From contig SSNU01000296.1 in assembly GCA_012064415.1 (NCBI GenBank), forward strand, positions 1 through 45,499: DNA of 45,499 bases, given 5' to 3'. A program made the translations under genes and the position numbers. This stretch comes from Gyrodactylus bullatarudis. Taxonomy: Eukaryota; Platyhelminthes; Monogenea; Gyrodactylidea; Gyrodactylidae. Below, in pieces: positions 27,601 to 39,600 of the stretch. Position 1 is the first letter of the stretch. Each line of letters starts with the position of its first letter. Below the pieces are notes generated by a model. That model was given only the letters and a program-made list of their open reading frames with translations, did no database searches and was not told where the DNA came from.

Positions 27601-30600
27601 TCCAGTCGAGCATGTCCCAATAACTCTGGGATTGGGCTTCCGTTGTACATAGTTGGGAATGGGGGCCTTGTGCTATAGGGTTTCGTGGATACTTTATTGA
27701 AGATTGATTCAGTAATGATGGATTTGAAAGCTCCGTTGTCTGTCATCATCGTCACCGGTTCCCCTTCGATTGTCACTGATACCAATTTCATGTTTTTAAC
27801 TGAGGCATCGTTTAATAGGCATACACGACTCGTCTTTCTGCACAGTATTCCATAATGGCTTTTTTTGTTGCAATTGTGGCATGTTTGATCTTTGGCAGGA
27901 CACTCATTGCGTATGTGCTTTTTCCCTCCACACCAACCACACTTGGACGTTTTCTGCTCCGACTCTGGTTTTTTCTTTTTGTGTTGAGGCCTCTTCTTAT
28001 GTATCATATTAATGGATTCTTCTTGTTTGACTTCCTTGGTTACAGCTACGCTTACTCGGGAAGTTTCTCACAGACTCTCGGCGTCACTCAATGCTCTTTC
28101 ACAGTCATAGTCTGGCGTTGCTTCAAGTTTCTGTAGGAGTTTGACTCTAATTCCTTCGTTCTCCGGATGTATTATAGCTTTTATGAATTGCGTGATCAAC
28201 ATTTGCTCATACGTATACTTGGCGTGATTGATCTTCTTGCCCATTCTTTTGACACGAGATAATAGGTCTGCTAGCGACTCCTGGCTCGTCTGGACAATAT
28301 TGTGGAATTCATATCTGAAGGCAGAAACTGACTTCTTGTCTCCAAAAGTACTCTTGAGTTTTGTTATAAGGTCGTTGAACTTTAGTCTGTATGGGTCAAG
28401 CGGTAGCATCAGTCCTATGAACTTTGCATGATCTGAAATGGAGAGCTTGTGTAGGACTGTTCGATTTTTGATCTCATCTGATGTGTCCTTCAATTCTTCT
28501 TCGAACAGATTCTTATACCTTTCATACCAGACATCAAAGGTTGGAAATGATGGTCCCGATGTGAACTTGTCCATCGATTTTGATACTCTATCCGCGTCCA
28601 CTTCTGCAAAGTGTGTACTGCCATCAGTTTTCACTCTCAGAAGCTTCTCGATTCTCTCCTCTTATTTCAAGGCTCTTTTCTCGGAATCTTGTAACTGTTT
28701 TGTCATCAATTCGATGGTTAGCTGCAGAGACTTTACTAGTTCGGAGTTGTCCATGTAGCCAGTTGTTAGGGTATTTATCGACAGTCAAGAACACACGTGA
28801 TATATTGGAGTTACAAAAAAGTGCCTGTATTTAAACAAATATACAACTCTGTTATTTTTTAATTAATATCTAATTTTGTTTGACAATATGAATAATATAA
28901 TTAATCTATTCATTCATCAGATATATACTTTGTTATCAAAGGATAGAGCAACGTCTTTCCAGCACAAAAATAATAGACGCTTTAACAGCATTGGTGGAAT
29001 AGGGAATCCTTCAACATCTTTGGATATTTTGCAGATAAATTCCACTGTTTCTGTCAGGGGGTAATTTGTGAACAAAGATGATACATCTATACCTTTTTCA
29101 GGTCTAGTTCGTAGAATGAAGAAGTCAATTTTGTATTTTTTCATTTTGTATTTGTAAAACTCAATTGTCTATTTAGTATATAATAAAGGCTGAATTAACA
29201 GGAATACTTAACACTGTAGATTGATTGGGTTTTTTTTCAATTGTGCACTCGAAAGAGTAATTATAATGACTGTGGAATTTTTTTTTAGATCTTTACAATT
29301 TTCAATTTCGTATTTTTTCAATTCTCTTTCATAAATATGAATAGTCAATTTCGTTCAGTTTACGTGCAAAGTTAAATAGAAATAATAATTACAGAAAATA
29401 TTTATTTTATCAAAAATTATTATCATTAATTAATTATAACTATTCAGTTAAATCTTCCAAATTCATAGCAGGAATATAAATTTTTCGATATAAAAAGTTG
29501 CCGAAAAAATTTTATCTGTTGTTATTGATGCTTTTGCATTCTCAGCAATAAGTTCTAACCTTCTTAGCCTAACTTCTTGAATGGTAGGATTGCCGTTATC
29601 GCGTTGGTAAGCCAATATTTCCGATCTCTGAGCTGCTAGCAATCTTTTGACTTCAGAATTATTTCAATAAAAAAGAATATGGAACTAAACGCTGAATTCT
29701 CACATCTTCAAAATTTATTTCATTTTCAATTGCACTGTGGGCTGGTGCATTATATTATATTGCGAAATTCTGAAAGCAGATCTGAAATCAGCACAAAATT
29801 TTTTTCCAGAAAAGTTCAACCTGATCAAGATTTATTTTTCCAAATCACTACCCGTGTTATCAATGATAATTGTCATAGGTGATTTTATATTCCTGCTATG
29901 AATTTGGAAGATTTAACTGAATAGTTATAATTAATTAATGATAATAATTTTTGATAAAATAAATATTTTCTGTAATTATTATTTCTATTTAACTTTGCAC
30001 GTAAACTGAACGAAATTGACTATTCATATTTATGAAAGAGAATTGAAAAAATACGAAATTGAAAATTGTAAAGATCTAAAAAAAAATTCCAGTCATTATA
30101 ATTACTCTTTCGAGTGCACAATTGAAAAAAAACCCAATCAATCTACAGTGTGAAGTATTCATGTTAATTCAATTTTGTTTTTTTTCCAGCCTTTATTACA
30201 TACTAAATAGACAATTGAGTTTTACAAATACAAAATGAAAAAATACAAAATTGACTTCTTCATTCTACGAACTAGACCTGAAAAAGGTATAGTGATAAAA
30301 TTTTTCCTTCATTGACGTCTATATTTTTCACTGCCTCAACAAATTCAAATGAATCTTTGAGGGAATTGCAGATTTTATTTTTGATTGTGTTTAGAATTTC
30401 AACTAACCATTTCGCGATTTTTCTCGTTGGTGACTGGCACATGTCTAGTATGGGACGAAATTGTATTGATGACTCGTCTTCATTGTCCTTTAATTTATGA
30501 ATTTTTGGGAGTCCATAAAGTTTGTTGAAAGTTGAGTTTTTCACTCTAAGTTCGTCAAACAATTTTTGGTCGATGATTTTATTGGATCTCAATATTTTCA

Positions 30601-33600
30601 GCAAATCTAGAAATTTTTCTTCTAGAATTTTCGGATTGTAGTTTGAAGACTTAATACTTGTCTTCATAAATTTAGAGGTTACTGATAGAAGTTTTTTGAT
30701 TCCTCTGACATATATTCTCTTTTTGGTGAGAGCCCATCCGTTTCCCTTGTCAAGTCTAGAAAGGATATTCTCATATTATCTTTTTAGTCTATTGATTGAG
30801 GTCCAATGTCTTCTTTGGAAAAAAGAGAACTAAACTTTTTTCTTTTTGTATTCCTGGCATAGTGATGCCAAATTTTGTTGTAAGCTATAAAATTCATCTT
30901 GGGTTGATGGTGTGAGGAACTTCATTCCACGTGTGGTTTATATTTCTATGAGTTCTTCGTCTCCTGGAATACACATGTTTGGTCCAAGTGAGAGGAATTC
31001 CATGTCTGTTGGTGATATTACTCAAACACAGAATGTATCAATGAGAATAGCAAACCCGCAGGAATTTGAGGTGTAAAATAAGAGAAAAAACGAAAGAATC
31101 TATATATTTTACGTCAAGAATTCAGTTCTTCTAATATATTGAGTTTGCCTAGTAAATATAATGAATATTGAACTAATAGCCTATTACTAATAATGGCTGA
31201 TATAGTGTGCAACGGGGATGTAGCTCAGTGGTAGAGCGCTCGCTTCGCATGTGAGAGGTCCCGAGTTCAATCCTCGGCATCTCCAACAAGTTTTCTAATT
31301 CTGATATCTTTAAATATCTTCGATAAAATAAATACAGTCAATAACCAAGAGAGAAACAAGAATAGTGGAATGACAAATCAGACGTAGCTNNNNNNNNNNN
31401 NNNNNNNNNNNNNNNNNNNNNNNNNNNNNNNNNNNNNNNNNNNNNNNNNNNNNNNNNNNNNNNNNNNNNNNNNNNNNNNNNNNNNNNNNNNNNNNNNNNN
31501 NNNNNNNNNNNNNNNNNNNNNNNNNNNNNNNNNNNNNNNNNNNNNNNNNNNNNNNNNNNNNNNNNNNNNNNNNNNNNNNNNNNNNNNNNNNNNNNNNNNN
31601 NNNNNNNNNNNNNNNNNNNNNNNNNNNNNNNNNNNNNNNNNNNNNNNNNNNNNNNNNNNNNNNNNNNNNNNNNNNNNNNNNNNNNNNNNNNNNNNNNNNN
31701 NNNNNNNNNNNNNNNNNNNNNNNNNNNNNNNNNNNNNNNNNNNNNNNNNNNNNNNNNNNNNNNNNNNNNNNNNNNNNNNNNNNNNNNNNNNNNNNNNNNN
31801 NNNNNNNNNNNNNNNNNNNNNNNNNNNNNNNNNNNNNNNNNNNNNNNNNNNNNNNNNNNNNNNNNNNNNNNNNNNNNNNNNNNNNNNNNNNNNNNNNNNN
31901 NNNNNNNNNNNNNNNNNNNNNNNNNNNNNNNNNNNNNNNNNNNNNNNNNNNNNNNNNNNNNNNNNNNNNNNNNNNNAGCTACGTCTGATTTGTCATTCCA
32001 CTATTCTTGTTTCTCTCTTGGTTATTGACTGTATTTATTTTATCGAAGATATTTAAAGATATCAGAATTAGAAAACTTGTTGGAGATGCCGAGGATTGAA
32101 CTCGGGACCTCTCACATGCGAAGCGAGCGCTCTACCACTGAGCTACATCCCCGTTGAACACTATATCAGCCATTATTAGTAATAGGCTATTAGTTCAATA
32201 TTTATTATATTTACTAGGCAAACTCAATATATTAGAAGAACTGAATTCTTGACGTAAAATATATAGATTCTTTCGTTTTTTCTCTTATTTTACACCTCAA
32301 ATTCCTGCGGGTTTGCTATTCTCATTGATACATTCTGTGTTTGAGAAAATTTCATCTCTTTCACTCTACATATTATTTAAGTAATGTTTACTATTAAGTA
32401 ACCTGGTGATAATTATTTTGGTTGAATATTTTTATTCATTCCACATTTTCTATTACCTCAATTTCATCAATAAAAAATATTGAGTTACCGTCGGGATAAG
32501 ATTTGATTGAAATTTATTCAGACGGCTTTATTTTTCTTTCAATCAATCTAGAGCATTTTCTTCTTTTCTTATGTTTGGTCGATTGGAGGAGTATGTGATC
32601 AAGAAAGTCGAATCAAATTCAGTTCATTGACAAGAGAATTATTGCACGGCGGAATGTTATTGGAGACACAGCAAAGATTATGCTTGTCAGAATTAGTTGA
32701 ACCACCCAATGAAAATTATCTCTTACCCTTCCCATTGAAAGGTTCTGTATATGATTACAAATTAGTAATCTTTGTAAGTATTGAACTATAATTATCAATT
32801 TTATAATCACCATCAATATTTATAATTATAATTACACGGGTGGGGAGGGGTAGGTCAGGGATCCTGACTCACTATATTTTCAGATTTTTTATTTTATGCT
32901 AATCACGAATATGACCTCAAAATCAAATTTGATCATCCACAAGCTGAGTTACTGGCCAATTCGTACAAAACGATTGACCGTTTCTTTAATAAAATATTTC
33001 TGGAAATAAATATAAAACAGAAGTCATATTGTTGAATAGAAAAAAAAATGAGGAATCTAACGGTTATGGTTATATTTGGCCCCCGATGAAAATATTTTGC
33101 GAAAAAATTATTATTAATTGTAGTTTTTAATAGACATTCTAATTTGAAAATATTCTATCTTTGTATATATACTAATTTAAATTAATCGAAATTATATTTT
33201 TAGACTCAAAAAGATAAAGTAAGTTGATAAAAATAAAAGAACACTTAAATTCACAATCTTTTCTATCTTTTTAGTCACCGTGTCGTTGGAAATTATGGTC
33301 AGAGTTGGTAAAACATGCTGCTCCAATACAAAATGATCTAACATTCAATGAAATAATTGTCCCCACTATTGAAACTTTTATATATGGTCACTTTCTCGAT
33401 TTAATGATAAAGAATGAGAAACCCTGTTTATTTATCGGACCTACAGGTACCGGTAAATCTTCATACATTCTTGTGAGTTCTAAAAACTATGAAATTTATA
33501 AGTTTCTAAATGCTTTTTGAATAGCCTATTATTTGAATCATAATTTATTATTCAATAAATCTATTTTATTTTAATGGATAGCATTAAATAAATTTTATCA

Positions 33601-36600
33601 AGAAAAGCCAATTACTTTTGTAAATTTCAAAATGAACCATATAAAAGAATGTCTTTTCTAAAACAAATGCTCAATGACTCTCCTCACTTACCAAGGGAAT
33701 ATTTTTTCAGAATTACATAACACAAGAAATAAACAAAAAGTTATATGATTCCTTGTCGATAAACTTTTCTGCTCAAACTTCGGCAAATCAAACTCAGAAA
33801 ATGATCATGGCGAAACTAGACAAGCGACGCAAAGGGGTTTATGGACCAAGCCTAGGTAAAAAACTTATAGTTTTTGTTGACGATTTGAATTTACCCCAAA
33901 AGGAAACCTATGGAGCTCAACCATCTATTGAAGTTTTACGCCAACTTCTTGATCATTGGAATTGGTAAAAGCTTATTTTTTGGTCATTTAGTTTTGATTA
34001 TGATCAAAAATATTGCCCTGCTAATTAATAATCTAAATAAATTAATTCAGGTACAATCTCAAAGATAACACGTTGATCAAGGTTGTTGATATTGTGTTTG
34101 TTAGTGCGATGGGTCCTCCAGGTGGTGGTCGCAATGAAATAACTCCTAGATTTCTTCGGCACCTCAATACCATATCAGTCAATGAATTCAGATCTGAAAC
34201 TCTAAAAACAATATTCTCTAAAATTATGAACTTGCATTTTAAGTCAAAGTAAGTTAATAAATTTCATCTTGTTCTTTCATGAATAAAATATTTAGATATT
34301 TTAAAATAATAAATCTATTCATTCATTCAATATTAGAAATTTCCAAGAAGAGTTCATTGAAATGAGCTCAAAAATAGTTGACTCGGTTCTTCACATTTAC
34401 AATGAAGCCAGGATAAACCTTTTACCCATTCCGAAGAAATCTCATTATCTTTTCAATCTGCGAGATTATTCAAGAGTTATTCAAGGAATTTGTTTATCTT
34501 TACCAGACTCCCTTGAAAATTCCAAGAAGAACTTGGTCAAGTTATGGTTTCATGAGGTCAACCGTGTGTTCTACGATCGTCTAACTGACGATCAGGATAG
34601 AAACTGGCTCTCCAACCTAATTAAGGAATGCCTTGTTGAATATTATCATGAGGATTTAAATAATGAAGAAATTGAGGAGTTAACGTCCGATGAAAATTTA
34701 ATATTTTGTGATTTCATTGACAGGGCAAAGGGTAGATTTTACTCAGCCATAAAATCACACAATGAACTCCGAGAATCAGTTGAAACTTACCTTGAAAACT
34801 TTAACGACATGTCCAAGAAGCAATTGAACTTGGTCATGTTTAATTTTGCCATACAGCATCTATGTAGAATAACTCGAGTCCTCAAATTATCAAGAACACA
34901 CATGTTATTATTGGGTGTTGGCGGGTCAGGACGACAATCCTTAACACGTCTTGCAACGTATATTTGTGATTATGAATTTTTCTCGGTAAGCTTTGTCTTT
35001 ATAAAAATGCTTTATTTCGAAACATAATCTTTTTCTTCAAAGATTCTCATTTTTTTCATCAAGGTCTTAAAATTTTATGAAGAATTTTTTGTAAACCGGT
35101 TCAAAAGAACCGATTTGAGAAAAGTTTTCGCGAAAAAAATTAGGAGACATTTTTAATTTCAAGTTGGCACTATTTTCCCCTTTTTTAATCTTTTAAACCA
35201 AAATATCTTCAGAAAATTTCAAAACCTTGATGAGAAAATATGATTATTGTGAAAATCAAATTCCCAAATTAATCGAGAATGGCTGTAAAAAATTTTTTAA
35301 TGGGGGTTTGGTATTTATGACTAAAAATTAGATTTTAAAAATATTATTAGTCTGTATGTTGTAAATTTGCCATTCGATTAATAGTTTTGGTAGCTTCTCA
35401 AACATATTCTAACACCTTTTTATCGGAGTAAAGCTCACTAGAGAGAAACTAAATGCTGACCAACCAATAATATCATTTTTTCAAATAAAATTTTGCTCAT
35501 AATTTTTTCATAATTTACAGATTGAAATTTCCAAAAATTATAGTCATGTTGACTGGGCTGACGATTTGAAGAGAATGATTAGGAAAACTGGTGAAAATGA
35601 AATGCATAGCGTGTTTTTCTTCTCAGACACTCAAGTAAAGGAAGAAAGTTTTCTTGAAGATATAAACAACTTGCTTAATACGGGCGATGTACCAAACTTA
35701 TTCGGGTCTGATGATAAGCGCGAAATATGCGATAAAATGCGTCAATTAGATAGAAAACGTGATCGTCTCAAACAAACCGATGGGAGTATATCAGCATTAT
35801 TTAAATTCTTTACTGAACGAGTTCGTGAACAACTGCATGTAGTTCTTGCAATGAGTCCCATTGGAGACCAGTTACGAATCAGACTAAGAAAGTTTCCATC
35901 CCTTATCAATTGTTGTTCAATCGATTCGTTTGAAAAGTGGCCAGAAGAAGGTCTTACGGCTGTTGCTGAGAAATTTTTGCTCGATGCCGAATTATCCGAT
36001 CAAACGATGAAATCGTGTATAACCCTCTGTAAATATTTTCATTCAACGACAATAGAGATATCTGAAAAATTCTTCAAAGTTCAAAATCGTCACAACTATG
36101 TTACACCAACATCATACCTAGAAATGATCAAAACATTTATTTCCCTATTGGAAGAAAAAAAACAGTAAGTCAATAATTGACCAGAAATATTTATCTTGAA
36201 ATGAATATGATTTAATTTAACTTTTTAAAGATATATCCTAAGCCGTAAATCTCGATATGAAGTTGGTCTAGAAAAGCTTTCTGCAGCAGCCGAAGATATC
36301 AAGGTAATGTCAAATGAATTGAGTGAATTACAACCAAAATTAGTTAAAGCAAGTGAAGAAGTTGATGCTTCAATGAGTATCGTTCAAAAGGAAAGCGCTG
36401 AAGCTGAGAAGCAAGAGAAGATTGTCAAAAATGATGAGTCATTCGCTAGTGAGCAAGCCAAAGAAGCGGAAACTATCAAGGCTGAATGTGATAGAGACTT
36501 GGATGAAGCCAAACCTATACTTGAAGAAGCTATGAAAGGCTTAGAAACTTTAACACCTGCAGTAAGCTTTTTCATCTAAAATGGTTTTAATAATTTTGAG

Positions 36601-39600
36601 CTTTATGTAATTGAATAATCAAAATGCTTACTTATTTCTTTGGACATTTTTCCTTATGTGGTTTTTTAATTTTATTCTATAGAATATCAATATTGTCAAA
36701 ACTCTCAAGTCACCACCCTTGAATGTACAATTAGTTCTTGAAGCAGTATGTGTTCTACGGGGCCTGAAACCAGATCGTATTAATGATCCAGCTGGTACAG
36801 GACGAAGAATCGATGACTATTGGGGTCTATCTAAGAGAATGATTGGTGACATGAAATTTTTAGATCACCTGATGAACTTTGACAAGGATAACATACCTGA
36901 AAATATTATGAAGAACATAAGAACAAAATACATTTCTCATTCACAATTTAAGCCGGAACGTGTTGCAAACGCGTCGCAGGCCTGTGAAGGCCTTTGTAAA
37001 TGGGTAAATTTCTTTTAAATATTTGAAAATCTAATTTTTCGTTTAAAAATCACATATATTTTTTAGGTTATCGCCCTCAGTAACTATGATAAAGTTGCCA
37101 AAGTTGTAGCCCCTAAAAAAATAGCCCTTGCTAAAGCCATGGAACAATTTAATACAGCTAATGCAGCTCTGATTGATAAAAGAAAGGCATTAAGTGAAGT
37201 ACAAGAACGATTGAAGCTGTTAACTAATGAACTTGACAAGCATAAATTTGAAAAGATTGATTTGGAAAACAAGGTAGATGTTTGTAAGCAGAAACTCTTG
37301 AGAGCAAAACAACTGATTGGCTCCCTTGGCGGGGAGAAACAACGATGGACAACTGCTGCTAAACTCTTGGGTGAACAAACAAAGAATATAATTGGTGACA
37401 TGTTGTTAACAAGTGGAATAATCGCATACTTGAGTGCATTTACACTTGAATTTCGTATGGAAATTCTTAAAGATTGGATTTCTAATGTGAAAAAGGAAGG
37501 AATTCTCCTATCTGATAATTTGAGCCTTGAATCATGTTTAGGGGATCCAGTAAAAATTAAATCTTGGCACATTTGTGGACTTCCAACTGATGCCTTTTCC
37601 ATAGAAAACGCTATAATTTGCATGTGAGTATTTCTTTCATTTTTTCGAAATTGGTTATGCTATCTTTCTGGTAAATTTGAAATGATATTTTTTTGAGTTT
37701 TATTAGAATTTTTAATCCTTTATGAAATTTTAATGAATCCACAACAGTTCATTATGAGCAGTTATAAAAATAAAAAATATTTTTCAGGAATTCGAAAAGA
37801 TGGCCACTTTTTATAGATCCACAATCTCAAGCGAACAAATGGATTAAAAGGTTGGAAAAGCAGAACAGTCTCACTATAGTCAAGCCAAACGACAAAAATC
37901 TTGTTAGAGTGCTAGAGAACGCTGTTCAATTTGGTACACCTATTCTTTTGGAGAATGTTGGCGAAGAGTTAGATCCTTTACTTGAGCCTATCTTGTGCAA
38001 GCAAACATTTCAGCAAGCTGGTATAACCTGTATTAAATTAGGCGAGTCAATAATTCAATATTCTCCAGACTTTCGTCTTTATATAACCACAAAACTTCGA
38101 AATCCTCATTATATGCCAGAATTATCCGTAAAGGTTACATTGATCAATTTTATGATTACAAAAGATGGCCTTGAAAGCCAACTCTTGGGCTATGTTGTAG
38201 CTAATGAGCGTCCTGATTTAGAGGAGGAACGTAATAAACTAATTGTAAATAGTTCAAATAATAAGAAGAAACTGAACGAATTGGAAGACAAAATCCTCGA
38301 AGTGTTAACTACATCTGAAGGCAATATTCTTGAAGATGAAACGGCCACCAATGTTCTCAATTCATCAAAAGAACTGAGCAATGAAATTAGCGATAAGCAA
38401 AAAGTATTTGAAGCAACTGTACACGAAATCGAAAAGGCTCGTCAAAAATATTTTCCCATTGCTAAGCACTGTGCCAATCTTTTCTTTACTATAATTGATC
38501 TAGTTAATATTGAAGTAATGTATCAGTTCTCTCTAAATTGGTTCATAAATCTCTTTATTATTGGGATAAAGAATTCTGAAAAAAATGATGATGTTAGCAA
38601 GAGACTGGAAATCCTAGAACATCATCTAACATATTCCATTTACAAGGCCGTCTGTCAGTCATTATTTGAAAAAGACAAATTGCTATTTTCTATGTTAATC
38701 TCAATTAATTTGCTCAAAGATAAAAATTTGATCAAAGACTCCGAATGGAAATTCTTTTTAACCGGTGGTATTGGTTTGGATAATGATCAGGTTAATCCAA
38801 CTGATTGGCTTCCAAAGAAATCATGGGATGAATTGTGTCGTCTAAGAGAACTAAAAGATTACAAACGAATCGTACTACACTTTAGGGAAAACTTGACCAC
38901 TTGGAAAGCCTTTTTCGACTCGCAGAATCCACATGAACTAGATTTGCCAATTGATATTGATGGAAAATTGACAAAACTTTTGCTGATAAGAGTCTTTCGT
39001 CCAGACAAAGTAGTGCCTCTGATTAAAATCTTCATCGTCGATCATTTAGGACAGGAGTATACAGAACCGCCAAGTTTTGATTTGGATAAAATATTCATTG
39101 ATTCAACGTCAGTTGTACCACTATTATTTATTTTATCTCCTGGTTCTGATCCAATGGCACTTTTATCAAAATACGCTGAAGATAAAGGTTTTGGAGGAAA
39201 TAACTTCTGCTCGTTATCTCTCGGCCAGGGTCAAGGGCCAATAGCAAAAGAAATGATAACTAATAGCCAAAAAACTGGTGGCTGGGTTGTCCTTCAAAAT
39301 TGCCATTTAGCACCAAGTTGGATGGGAGAATTAGAGAAGTTGATTGAAGAATTAAACCCTGACTTGACTCATCCAGAATTTCGTCTCTGGCTAACTAGTT
39401 ATCCAACCAAAGATTTTCCTGTCACAATCTTACAAGATGGAATCAAAATGATAAATGAATCACCTAAAGGTATCCGATACAACATTTTGAAGTCTTATCA
39501 AACGGATCCTATATCAGATAAGGAATTTTTCAACAAATCAAACCAGCCGACTGCTTGGAAAAATCTTTTATTCTCTCTCTGCTTCTTTCACGCTGTTGTC

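Larger units (their letters stand above)
24716..28919 (-). mobile_element. Ty3/Gypsy LTR retrotransposon, 4204 bp, internally deleted
   Basis: Two 156 bp LTRs starting TG and ending CA (24716-24871 and 28764-28919) differ at about five positions. They are flanked by a perfect 5 bp duplication GATAT. Minus-strand gene order is gag, CCHC zinc finger, protease, RT, RNase H, integrase, which is Ty3/Gypsy order. The gag ATG (28754-28752) lies 10 bp inside the 5' LTR. Base composition is clearly more GC-rich than the surrounding intron. Disabling changes are a gag stop, a deletion in the RT palm, and frameshifts before and after the integrase core. It inserted into the RT gene of the Penelope element. 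Confidence 0.96.
23587..31015 (-). mobile_element. Penelope-like retroelement with GIY-YIG endonuclease, broken by two later insertions
   Basis: Read on the minus strand, Penelope blocks come in the correct order. The N-terminal part ([17 protein letters not shown], then [15 protein letters not shown], then [10 protein letters not shown]) lies at about 31015-30292. The RT segment [18 protein letters not shown] lies at 29087-28920. The RT core [19 protein letters not shown] with YIDD lies at 24715-24260. The linker and C-terminal GIY-YIG domain lie at 24337-23587. Removing the Gypsy element (24716-28919 plus one GATAT copy) and the 1200 bp element (29090-30289 plus one TA) brings the RT pieces together in frame. 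The remaining length, about 2.0 kb, suits a Penelope ORF. Other stops and frameshifts in the N-terminal and GIY-YIG parts show it is inactive. Confidence 0.92.

Noticed and set aside
25000..28800. Several plus-strand open frames across the Gypsy element
   Set aside because: They lie opposite the gag and pol frames, are favoured by the higher GC content there, and contain no recognisable domain.
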